Shown: in pieces, positions 55,547-63,392 of the stretch
Position numbering within the stretch: the stretch's first letter is position 1
How the letters are laid out: each line of letters opens with the position of its first letter
Assembly: GCA_963731285.1 (NCBI GenBank)
Contig: CAVSUR010000002.1
Location: 1 to 64,000 of the forward strand
DNA: 64,000 nucleotides
Direction of reading: 5' to 3'
Origin: CAVSUR01 sp963731285
GTDB taxonomy: Bacteria; Actinomycetota; Actinomycetes; Streptosporangiales; Streptosporangiaceae
The notes under the pieces: model-generated
Told to the model about the DNA's origin: nothing
The model's database searches: none
The model's input: the letters and a program-made list of their open reading frames with translations, nothing else
Position numbers and translations under genes: made by a program

Positions 55547-56758
55547 TTAGTTGGCCGCGGGAACCTCGCTGATGAGGTCTTCGGCAGTCTCCATGCCCTT
55601 GCGCCAGACCGACCGGGCGATGATCTTGCTCGGGTCAACGCGGCCGCGGTAGTGGCGGGCAACGTCGGTGCCCTCCTCCAGCAGGCCGTCGGACAGCGTG
55701 GTCGGCTGCAAGCCGAGGGCGAGGAACTGGTCGTTGCGGACCACCAGGTCGTTCTCGTCAGCTTCCTGGCGCGGATTGGGCAGATAGGCGATATCCACGC
55801 CCATGATGTCGGCTACCAGCTTGGCCAGCTCGAGCACCCGGTGGGTCTCGGTGATCTGGTTGAGGACCTGCGGCCGTTCGCCGGCCTGCGGCGGGTTGCT
55901 GATCGCGATCTCGATGCACCGGACGGTGTCGCGGATGTGGATGAACGCCCGGGTCTGCCCGCCGCTGCCGTGCACGGTCAGCGGGTGGCCGATCGCGGCC
56001 TGCATGAGGAACCGGTTCAGCACCGTGCCGTAGTCACCGTCATAGTCGAACCGGTTGATCAGCCGGATGTCGCGGGCCGTCTGCTCGGTCTGGGTGCCCC
56101 AGACGATGCCCTGGTGCAGGTCGGTAATCCGCAGTCCGTCGTTCTTGGCGTAGAACGAGAACAGCAGCTGATCGAGGGTCTTGGTCATGTGGTAGACCGA
56201 GCCGGGATTGGCCGGGTGCAGGATCTCCCGCTCGATCTCCCCGTCCGGGGTCGGCACCTTGACCGTGAGGTATCCCTCGGGAATCGGCGCGCTGCCCGAC
56301 CAGCCGTACCCGTACACGCCCATCGTGCCCAGGTGCGCCAGCGTCGCGTCCACGCCGGTCTCGACCAGCGCGGTCAGCAGGTTGTGCGTGGCCCGCACGT
56401 TGTTGTCGACCGTGTAGCGCTTCGTCGCCGCGGTGCGCATCGAGTACGGGGCGGCGCGCTGCTCGGCGAAGTGCACGATCGCGTCCGGCCGGGTCTCCAG
56501 CAGGACGGCCACCAGCCGGTCGTACTCGGTGGCGATGTCCAGGTTCACGAAGCCGATCTCGCGGCCGGTGACTTCCTTCCAGACCCGCAGCCGCTCTCCG
56601 ATCGACCGGATCGGGGTCAGCGACTCCACCTCGAGCTCGATGTCAATCTTCCTGCGGCTCAGGTTGTCCAGGATCGTGATGTCATGACCGCGGTCCGACA
56701 GGTACAGCGACGTAGGCCAGCCGCAGAACCCATCTCCGCCGAGAACCAGAACGCGCAT
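55547..56758 (-). CDS. UDP-sulfoquinovose synthase-like NAD-dependent epimerase
   Basis: 403 residues from ATG 56758, the conserved start MRVLVLGGDGFCGWPTSLYL with the GGDGxCG dinucleotide loop of SQD1/SqdB. Further SQD1-type motifs: EQRAAPYSM, catalytic Thr in LGTMGVYGYG, YHMTK (Tyr-x3-Lys), and GLRITDLHQGIVWGTQT followed by NRFDYDGDYGTVLNRFL. This points to UDP-glucose plus sulfite to UDP-sulfoquinovose (sulfolipid or sulfonated glycan precursor). No sulfoquinovosyltransferase is adjacent. A related SDR epimerase with other substrate is possible. Confidence 0.75.
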   Translation of the reverse strand: MRVLVLGGDGFCGWPTSLYLSDRGHDITILDNLSRRKIDIELEVESLTPIRSIGERLRVWKEVTGREIGFVNLDIATEYDRLVAVLLETRPDAIVHFAEQRAAPYSMRTAATKRYTVDNNVRATHNLLTALVETGVDATLAHLGTMGVYGYGWSGSAPIPEGYLTVKVPTPDGEIEREILHPANPGSVYHMTKTLDQLLFSFYAKNDGLRITDLHQGIVWGTQTEQTARDIRLINRFDYDGDYGTVLNRFLMQAAIGHPLTVHGSGGQTRAFIHIRDTVRCIEIAISNPPQAGERPQVLNQITETHRVLELAKLVADIMGVDIAYLPNPRQEADENDLVVRNDQFLALGLQPTTLSDGLLEEGTDVARHYRGRVDPSKIIARSVWRKGMETAEDLISEVPAAN

Positions 56759-57266
56759 CTCCGAGCTCCATCGTCTTGGTGTGAGGGGGAAGCCAGCAGA
56801 CAGTACCAGCCGCCGGATGCCGGCTAGGACGCCTCGAGCGAGATGACGCTCGTTCGCGGGCACCTCACTGTAAGCATTGTCTAATCGATCCATGCAAGCA
56901 CAGGACAACCCGGAACCGCCCGGGAAGCCCGGGAGAAACTGCCGGTGATATGGCGACAGCCATGCCGGTCCGGGCATCGCCGATCCCTGCGCCCGAGCGC
57001 TCGCCGACTGCGAGCTGGAGGCCCATCGGCACCCGGCGGCCGTGCCCGGGCCGACCTCACCTGCCGCGCCCGGGCCGGCCTCATGGCAGTGCGCGGCGCC
57101 ACCGGCTTTACCGCGCGCTAACCGATCGTTTGCCGTACGCCTGCCGCGCCAGGATCAGCACATTTTCGGAGCGCAGATAGCCTGGTAGCGGGTATGAGAG
57201 TAGCGAGCGCAAAGGCTATGTCGCGCAGGTCTGCTAAGCGCTGCGCGCTGGGCGGGAGCATAGGAC
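56759..57266. other. 508-base gap without a recognised gene
   Basis: Between two divergent genes. No frame shows family sequence. A GC hairpin (CCCGGGAAGCCCGGG) is at about 56918. The last 100 bases before 57267 are somewhat AT-richer (gcgcagatagcctggtagcg) and may hold the promoter of the rightward gene. Confidence 0.4.
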
Positions 57267-58311
57267 GTGAGCCAGGACGGTCATGACTACGACGAGATCC
57301 TGCGCCGGGCCCTGCACGAAGCAGCGGGGACGGTGCAGCTCGGCGACGATGGCCTGGAGCGGATCCGCGCGCATCTGACCAAGCCACACTCGATCCCCAT
57401 CGCCTGGCTGCTGGCCGCGTGCTCGGCGGTGGCCCGGCTGCTGCGGCGCTTGCTGCAGTCGGCCGTTGAGCCGGTGTGGCTGGCGGCCGGACGGCTGCGG
57501 CAGGCAGCTGGCGGGGCCGGGCCGCCCGCCAGCCAGCCCGGGAGGCACCGACGGGGGCGCATGCTCCCGCAGTTGTCGCTGACCACGGTCGCTGTCGCGG
57601 TGGTAGCCGTGCTGGCCATCGCGGGAGGGCTGGCGCTGACCTCGCTGCCGGGTCAGGCGATCAAGGACACGGCCCAGCTGATCAGGGAAATCACCGAGAC
57701 CGCACCCTCGCACAGCACTGCCTCCGGGCATCCCGGTGGCCAGGGGCCGGGCGTGCCGCCCGGCGGATCGGGGACCGGCGGGTCGGGGACCGGCGGCTCA
57801 GCAAGTCATGGCGCAAGTCCCTCACCGACCCCCTGCACCAGCCAGGCAGCCGGCCAGACCGGCTCCATCCCGAGAATGCCCCGCTGCCAGCGCCCGGCCC
57901 GCAGCAGCAGCCCGGTTGCCCAGCTCTCGCCGAGTTCCAGCACAAGCCCCGGCGGCTCAGTTCCGGGCCTGGTCTCGCCGCCTGCCAGCCCCGGCTCTCC
58001 TGACTGCCCGAGCCCGACCGCCGCACCGAGCACGAGCACCTCTCCGAGCCCGGGCGCGTCCCCGAGCCCGGCCGGCGCGCCGGGCCCGGGCGCCAGCGCG
58101 TCCCCGTGCCCCTCGCCCTCGTCGGCGAGCCCCAGCCCGACCGGGTCCGCCACTCCGCCGGCCAGGCGCAGAGCCAAGCCCGCCCGCCAGCGCAACTCCG
58201 TCCGCCAGCGCAACCCCGCCCGGGGACACCACCCCGCCCGGCGCCGCTACCCCGTCCGGCGGCGCTACCCCGCCCGGCAGCCCAAGCCCGCCAGCCGCCG
58301 CTAGCCCTTAA
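57267..58311 (+). CDS. single-pass membrane protein with Ser/Pro/Thr-rich outer tail, one apparent frameshift
   Basis: N-terminus SQDGHDYDEILRRALHEAAG is a soluble acidic helix as found in anti-sigma-like or regulator-partner proteins. One membrane helix follows (TTVAVAVVAVLAIAGGLALT), then about 200 residues of Ser/Pro/Gly/Thr low complexity. Near 58167 one extra base makes the end Arg-rich; skipping it gives a regular SATPPGDTTPPGAATPSGGA tail to a stop at 58311. Function unknown; a wall-spanning sensor or anchor is plausible. Confidence 0.6.
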
Positions 58312-58575
58312 TGGTCGGCACGGAGTTCCGGGGCCACCCAGTTCTCCGCAGTGCGCTGCAGTCCTCCCTCTGGTGCCAGAGCGCGCGAGCGCCTTGACTG
58401 CGCCGGCCAGCTCGTCGGGAAGGCGGCTGGCCGCCCTCCCCGGGACAGGTCAGCCAGAGCCGCCAGGCGCTGCTCACAGAACCGCATGCGCCTTCACGCA
58501 ATTACGATAAGTTGCCGCCGATTCCCGGCCAGGTGCCCGCCATTCTCTCGGTTCGATGCCCGGTACCGTCGGGGG

Positions 58576-59331
58576 GTGACGATCGCAGATGGCGTGGCCG
58601 TGGTCACGGGGGCGGGCTCGGGCCTGGGCCGGGAGATCGCCCGGGCGCTGCTCGCCGTGGGCTGGCGGGTCGCGGTAGCCGGACGGCGGCCGGAGCCGCT
58701 GGGCCAGACCGCCGCACCGGGCTCCTGGCCGGGCCGCGCCCTGGCCGTGCCCGTTGACGTGACCGACGCCGGCTCGGTTGCCGCGCTGTTCGAGGCCGTG
58801 GACCGGCGCTGGGGACGGCTCGACCTGCTGGTCAACAACGCGGGCATCTTCGGCCCGGCGGGCGCGGTCGGCGACCTGTCACCAGCCGGCTGGCAGCGGG
58901 CGGTCGACACTAACCTGACCGGCGCGTTCCTGTGCGCCAGCCACGCGGTGCGGATGATGAAGGCGCAGCAGCCGCGCGGCGGCCGGATCATCAACAACGG
59001 CTCGGTCTCCGCGCATGCTCCCCGCCCCGCGAGTGCTGCCTACACCGCCACCAAGCACGCGATCACTGGCCTGACCAGGTCGATCTCGCTGGACGGGCGC
59101 GCGTTCGACATCGCCTGCGGGCAGATCGACATCGGCAACGCCGCGACCGAGATGACGCAGAGCATGAGCGGCGGCGTGCCGCAGGCGGACGGCTCGCTGG
59201 CCGTCGAGCCGACTTTCGCGGCTGAGCACGTCGCCGCGGCGGTGCTCTACATGGCCAGCCTGCCGCTGGACGCCAACGTCCAGTTCCTGACCATCACCGC
59301 GACCAAGATGCCGTTCATCGGCCGCGGCTGA
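58576..59331 (+). CDS. short-chain dehydrogenase/reductase
   Basis: 251 residues from GTG 58576 (G-run upstream). NAD(P) motif VTGAGSGLGREIARALL, NNAGIFGPAG, Ser in INNGSVSAHAP, and catalytic YTATKHA. Arg in VAGRRPEP after beta-2 suggests NADP preference. Substrate unknown. Stands alone. Confidence 0.9.
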   Translation: MTIADGVAVVTGAGSGLGREIARALLAVGWRVAVAGRRPEPLGQTAAPGSWPGRALAVPVDVTDAGSVAALFEAVDRRWGRLDLLVNNAGIFGPAGAVGDLSPAGWQRAVDTNLTGAFLCASHAVRMMKAQQPRGGRIINNGSVSAHAPRPASAAYTATKHAITGLTRSISLDGRAFDIACGQIDIGNAATEMTQSMSGGVPQADGSLAVEPTFAAEHVAAAVLYMASLPLDANVQFLTITATKMPFIGRG

Positions 59332-59340
59332 CGCTGCCCG

Positions 59341-59725
59341 TCAAGCCCGGAACGTGAAGAGCGGTCCGGCTGGCAGCGGCAGGCCGGCCGGGGCGGTACG
59401 CAGCCACCCCACCCCGACAGCCGCCTGCGTGCTGGTGTCCAAGACGTCGAACGCCACCTCAGCGAAGCCGGCCGCCGCGAACCACTCCCGCACCCTCGGC
59501 GTCAGGTCCGGTGGCCGGCGGTGCCGGGTCCAGATGACGGTCGCGCCATCGGCACACAGGGCCGGGGCTGCTCGCACCGTGCGCTCGATGTCGGCGGGGC
59601 TGACGTTGCCGAAGATCCCGCAGAGCAGCAAAATGCGGCCGGCCAGGCATCGGCAAAGTCCTCAGGCCGGGCCGCGTCAGCGACGCGGGCCTCCAGTCCG
59701 GGCCGGCCAGCTGCTGACCACGAGC
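59341..59725 (-). pseudogene. SAM-methyltransferase C-terminal part, frameshifted and N-terminally lost
   Basis: In one frame GRPGLEARVADAARPEDFAD appears; after a one-base change near 59645 follow ILLLCGIFGNVSPADIERTV RAAPALCADGATVIWTRHRR and REWFAAAGFAEVAFDVLDTS to a stop at 59341. These are the post-SAM-site and C-terminal blocks of an actinobacterial class I methyltransferase. The N-terminal half with the SAM glycine loop is not found; upstream sequence belongs to the EamA reading frame. Confidence 0.6.
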
Positions 59726-61043
59726 AGCTGGCCGCCATCCAGCGGGCAGCACGGCCGGGCCGCGGCCAGCCGCAGATACGGGCCGGCGTAGCAGCGGATT
59801 CCTCGTCGCCACCGGGCCTGCCACCGGGCCTCCCGCTGGCAGGCCCGGTGGCGGCCCGGGGCGTCGGCACCGCCGGGCCGGAGGCGGCCCGTGCGCTGGC
59901 CAGCCCACTGGTGGTTACGCTGGAGGCCGGACCGGCTGCCCGCCGCGGCCCGCGATCTGGGCGGACCGCCCCACAGCCGGGCGGGAGCAGTTCCGAGCCC
60001 GGGCGGGCTGGCAGCACCGGGACAGGCGCTTGCCCGGCAGCCGGGCCGGCCAGGACCGGCCCCCCGGCTGGCCGCGCCTCGGCCATGGGCGCCCCGGCCT
60101 GCTCTTCCCGGGCGATGGGCGTCTCGGCCGGCCCGGCCCCGGCCGCCCCCTCCGCGCGGGCGGCGGCCAGCAGCGGCAGGCTGCTGAGGGCAATTCCGGC
60201 CAGGATGGCCGCACCGCCGAGCAGCTGCTGCGGGCCAGCCGGGTTGCCGAACACGATGACCCCGGCCACGGCGCCGACCAGCGGCTCGATGTTGAGGAAC
60301 GCCCCCGCGACCTCCGCGGGAATCCGCGCCTGCCCGTAGGCGAACAGGGTGAACGGCAGCACGGTGCCGCCCACCACCAGGCCGGCGGTGGCCAGCAGCG
60401 CGCCCGCAGCGGCCCCGCCGGGAACGCCGGGCGCGGGCTCGGTTAGCACCGCCACCGGCAGCACGGCCAGCGCGGCCGCCAGGAACTGCACGGACGTCAC
60501 CGCGACCGGGTCCCGGCCGGCCAGCAGCCGGCCCTGCGCCACCGTCGCTCCCGCGGACAGCAGCAGCGACGCCAGCACCAGGACGTCGCCGGCGACCGAG
60601 GACCCGCCGCCCCCGCCGCCGGCCACCAGCCCGACGCCGGCCAGCGAGACCGCGAAGCCGAGCCAGGCCACGGGCCTGGCCACCGCCCGGTGCCAGCCCG
60701 CCGCGATGAGCGCCACCAGCACGGGCGTGGCGCCGATCAGCAGCGCGGCGCTGCTGACGCTGGTCCTGGTGATGCCGGCGTTCTGCACGAGCACGGAGCC
60801 GCCGTAGCCGATGGCCCCCGTGGCCAGCACGCCGGGGGTCAGCGCGGCGCGCAGCCGGGCCCGGCCGACGGCCGTCTGGCCGCAGGCCAGGATGAGGACG
60901 ACGGCAGCCGCGGCGAAGCGCGCGAAGGTAAGCCAGCCGGGCGGCAGCCACGTCAGGGCGACCTTGGACAGCGGGACGGTAGTGCCCCACAGCAGGCCGG
61001 CCACCGTGAGGGCAGCGATAGCAAGACGACGGCTGGTGTTCAT
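59502..61043 (-). CDS. EamA/DMT-family transporter, C-terminus fused into methyltransferase debris
   Basis: From ATG 61043 ten helices of the drug/metabolite transporter fold are visible in about 300 residues (RRLAIAALTVAGLLWGTTVP LSKVALTWLPPGWLTFARFA ... LPFTLFAYGQARIPAEVAGA FLNIEPLVGAVAGVIVFG). After about residue 300 the frame continues through 200 Ala/Pro/Arg-rich residues with no stop, overlapping the methyltransferase remnant. The natural stop is probably lost. It is divergent from an Lrp gene, which suggests amino-acid efflux under Lrp control. Confidence 0.75.
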   Translation of the reverse strand: MNTSRRLAIAALTVAGLLWGTTVPLSKVALTWLPPGWLTFARFAAAAVVLILACGQTAVGRARLRAALTPGVLATGAIGYGGSVLVQNAGITRTSVSSAALLIGATPVLVALIAAGWHRAVARPVAWLGFAVSLAGVGLVAGGGGGGSSVAGDVLVLASLLLSAGATVAQGRLLAGRDPVAVTSVQFLAAALAVLPVAVLTEPAPGVPGGAAAGALLATAGLVVGGTVLPFTLFAYGQARIPAEVAGAFLNIEPLVGAVAGVIVFGNPAGPQQLLGGAAILAGIALSSLPLLAAARAEGAAGAGPAETPIAREEQAGAPMAEARPAGGPVLAGPAAGQAPVPVLPARPGSELLPPGCGAVRPDRGPRRAAGPASSVTTSGLASARAASGPAVPTPRAATGPASGRPGGRPGGDEESAATPARICGWPRPGRAARWMAASCSWSAAGRPGLEARVADAARPEDFADAWPAAFCCSAGSSATSAPPTSSARCEQPRPCVPMARPSSGPGTAGHRT

Positions 61044-61113
61044 GCATCTATTTTCGACGATGATGACCTCATATTCGTGAGGGGACGGTTCCAACGAGAT
61101 AATCTGTTGTGTT

Positions 61114-61884
61114 ATGGCGATTCCGCTTGACGAAGTTGATGTAGAACTGCTGACCGCGCTGCAGGCGGACGCGGACCGGACGAACGTGGAGCTGGCCCGG
61201 CTAGTCGGCCTGTCACCTGCGGCAACGCTGAACCGGGTCCGCTGGCTGAAGCAGTCGGGAGTGATCCGGGTGATCAGCGCGCAGCTCGACCCGGCCGCGG
61301 CCGGATTCCCGCTGCAGATGTTCGTGCTGGCCGCCGTGGCCCGGCACGATCCGCGGTCAACCCGCATCTTCGAGGACCAGGTGCGGGCGCTGCCGCAGAT
61401 CATCGCGGCGGACAACATCGCCGGCGAGTTCGACTACCTGCTCAGCGTGGTGGCCAGGGACGTGGGCGATCTGCAGCAGGTGCTGGCGGCGCTGTCCACC
61501 CGGGGCGGCTCCCGGCTGGTGACGCACCTGCGGCTGGAGGAAATCAAGCCGCCGTCCCGGCTGCCGCTGACCGCGACCAAGCCGGCCCCCAGCCGGGACC
61601 GGCAACCGGCCGGAGGGGCCAGGCTCCCGGGCGGCCCAGTCCCGGGCGGCCCGGTCCCGGGCGGTCCAGTCCCGGGCGGCCGGGTCAGCGGAGCGCAAGC
61701 CCGGGAGCGGCCCGGCCACCGGCGGCCGGTCCTAGCGAGCAGCCAGCCACCGGGGGCGCCTGCCGGCGAATGGCACGTCCGAGGCCGGTCGCCCGCCGCG
61801 GGCGGCACTGGCCTCGGCCTGGCCCATGGCCATGATCACGGAGGATCGTCATACCTAGCTGCTGACCATCCCCCGCGATCATGA
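61114..61884 (+). CDS. Lrp/AsnC-family regulator with Gly-Pro repeat tail
   Basis: 256 residues. HTH: LDEVDVELLTALQADADRTN VELARLVGLSPAATLNRVRW. RAM effector domain follows (QMFVLAAVARHDPRSTRIFE, GEFDYLLSVVARDVGDLQQV). After residue 155 comes an unusual tail with four PGGPV-type repeats, then Arg/Gly/His-rich sequence; usual Lrp proteins end near 150-165. Likely controls the divergent EamA exporter. Confidence 0.85.
   Translation: MAIPLDEVDVELLTALQADADRTNVELARLVGLSPAATLNRVRWLKQSGVIRVISAQLDPAAAGFPLQMFVLAAVARHDPRSTRIFEDQVRALPQIIAADNIAGEFDYLLSVVARDVGDLQQVLAALSTRGGSRLVTHLRLEEIKPPSRLPLTATKPAPSRDRQPAGGARLPGGPVPGGPVPGGPVPGGRVSGAQARERPGHRRPVLASSQPPGAPAGEWHVRGRSPAAGGTGLGLAHGHDHGGSSYLAADHPPRS
61626..61685 (+). 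repeat. four 15-bp tandem repeats in the Lrp tail
   Basis: Units CCCGGGCGGCCCAGT, CCCGGGCGGCCCGGT, CCCGGGCGGTCCAGT and CCCGGGCGGCCGGGT follow each other and encode the repeated PGGPV. The length keeps frame, so expansion would only lengthen the tail. Confidence 0.92.
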
Positions 61885-61971
61885 ACCCTCCTTGACCGCG
61901 CACGGGCCGGGCAGATCGCACGGGCCGGCCCAGGACCAGGCTTCCCGCGCGCCCGGGGCCAGCGTTACGAT

Positions 61972-61983
61972 GCAAACGTTTGC
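61972..61983 (+). promoter_or_regulatory. perfect LacI/PurR-type operator
   Basis: GCAAACGTTTGC is a perfect 12-bp palindrome with central CG, the classical LacI/PurR-family half-site arrangement. It lies five bases before the 14-bp repeat array and 84 bases before the M24-family start. TATAAAT at 62005-62011 inside the second repeat unit could be the -10 of the promoter it controls. Confidence 0.6.
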
Positions 61984-61987
61984 TGCA

Positions 61988-62057
61988 CAGTATGGATGGC
62001 ACGGTATAAATGGCGCAGTATGGATGGCGCAGTATGGATGGCGCGGCGCGGATGGAG
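61988..62057 (+). repeat. five 14-bp tandem repeats running into a ribosome-binding site
   Basis: Units: CAGTATGGATGGCA (61988), CGGTATAAATGGCG (62002), CAGTATGGATGGCG (62016), CAGTATGGATGGCG (62030) and the degenerate CGGCGCGGATGGAG (62044-62057). The last unit's end forms the GGAGGGA ribosome-binding site (62054-62060), six bases before GTG 62067. Same period and layout as the array at 25611. Confidence 0.93.
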
Positions 62058-62066
62058 GGACCCGGC

Positions 62067-63344
62067 GTGAGCACTGACCGCCGGCCGGCGACGACTAGCG
62101 GCAGGCCGCTCCCGGCGCCGGGGCACACGGGCGTGGATTACGAGACGCGGCTGGAGTTCGGGCGGCTGCGGGACTACCGGCTGGGCCGGGCCCGGGCGGC
62201 GCTGGCGGGCAGTGAGTGCGGCGCTTTCCTGCTGTTCGACTTCTATAACATCCGGTACACCACGCAGACCTGGATCGGCGGGGCCCTCGGCGACAAGATG
62301 ACCCGTTACGCCCTGCTCACCCGCGGTGGCGAGCCGATGCTGTGGGACTTCGGGTCGGCGGCGCGGCATCACAAGCTGTACGCGCCGTGGCTGGACCCCG
62401 ATAACTGCCGGGCCGGAATGCTCGGCCTGCGGGGCGCGATCGCGCCGTCGGCCGGGCTGATGGCCGACGCTGTTACGCAGATCAAGGGCCTGCTGACCGA
62501 CGCGGGCGTCGCGGGTGAGCCGGTCGGGGTGGACATCGTCGAGCCGGCGTTCCTGTTCGAGATGCAGCGCCAGGGCCTGCGCGTGATGGACTGCCAGCAG
62601 GCGATGCTGGACGCCCGGCAGATCAAGTCAGCCGATGAGATCATGCTGCTGACCCAGGCGGCGGCGATGGTGGACGGGGTCTACCAGAGCATTGCCGCCG
62701 CGCTGCAGCCCGGCATCCGCGAGAACGAGATCGTCGCGCTGGCCAGCAAGCGGCTGTACGAGATGGGCTCGGATCAGGTCGAGGCCATTAATGCCGTCAG
62801 CGGCGAGCGCTGCAACCCGCACCCGCACAACTTCTCCGACCGCTACATCCGCCCCGGCGACCAGGCGTTCTTCGACATCATCCACTCCTTCAACGGCTAC
62901 CGGACCTGCTACTACCGGACCTTCTCGGTCGGGATGGCCACCGCCAGCCAGCGCGACGCCTACACCAGGGCCCGGGAGTGGATGGATGCCGCCATCGCCG
63001 CGGTCAAGCCCGGCGTGGGCACCGACCAGGTGGCCGCCCTGTGGCCAAAGGCCACCGACTTCGGCTTCGCCACCGAGATGGACGCCTTCGGCCTGCAGTT
63101 CGGCCACGGCCTCGGCCTGGGCCTGCACGAACGGCCCATCATCTCCCGGCTCAACAGCATGCGCGAGCCCATCGAGCTCCAGCCCGGCATGGTGTTCGCG
63201 CTGGAGACCTACTGCCCGGCCAGCGACGGCTTCTCCGCCGCCCGGATCGAGGAAGAGGTCGTCGTCACCCCCGGCGGGCCCAGGATCCTCACCCTGTTCC
63301 CCGCCCAGGATCTCTACGTCGCCAGCCCGTATCCGGGCTACTGA
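62067..63344 (+). CDS. M24-family (creatinase/Xaa-Pro peptidase-like) protein with altered metal site
   Basis: 425 residues from GTG 62067 (GGAGGGA six bases upstream). N-terminal creatinase-like domain (FLLFDFYNIRYTTQ, LWDFGSAARHH) and C-terminal pita-bread domain. Metal-ligand positions: first Asp in AFFDIIHSFNGY, second Asp replaced by Cys in GYRTCYYRTF, His in QFGHGLGLGLHE, Glu in FALETYCP, Glu in ARIEEEVVV. The loss of one bridging Asp suggests a mononuclear or metal-free lyase/hydrolase rather than a peptidase. Adjacent to a convergent GntR gene. Confidence 0.8.
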   Translation: MSTDRRPATTSGRPLPAPGHTGVDYETRLEFGRLRDYRLGRARAALAGSECGAFLLFDFYNIRYTTQTWIGGALGDKMTRYALLTRGGEPMLWDFGSAARHHKLYAPWLDPDNCRAGMLGLRGAIAPSAGLMADAVTQIKGLLTDAGVAGEPVGVDIVEPAFLFEMQRQGLRVMDCQQAMLDARQIKSADEIMLLTQAAAMVDGVYQSIAAALQPGIRENEIVALASKRLYEMGSDQVEAINAVSGERCNPHPHNFSDRYIRPGDQAFFDIIHSFNGYRTCYYRTFSVGMATASQRDAYTRAREWMDAAIAAVKPGVGTDQVAALWPKATDFGFATEMDAFGLQFGHGLGLGLHERPIISRLNSMREPIELQPGMVFALETYCPASDGFSAARIEEEVVVTPGGPRILTLFPAQDLYVASPYPGY

Positions 63345-63392
63345 CCAGCGCCCGGCCGATTAGATCGCAGGCGCCAGGCCATCGGCCGGCGC

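Noticed and set aside
62067..63344. DMSP lyase DddP
   Set aside because: N-terminal resemblance (FLLFDFYNIRY) is shared by many M24 members, and the DddP-type FDTDLIG metal motif is not present.
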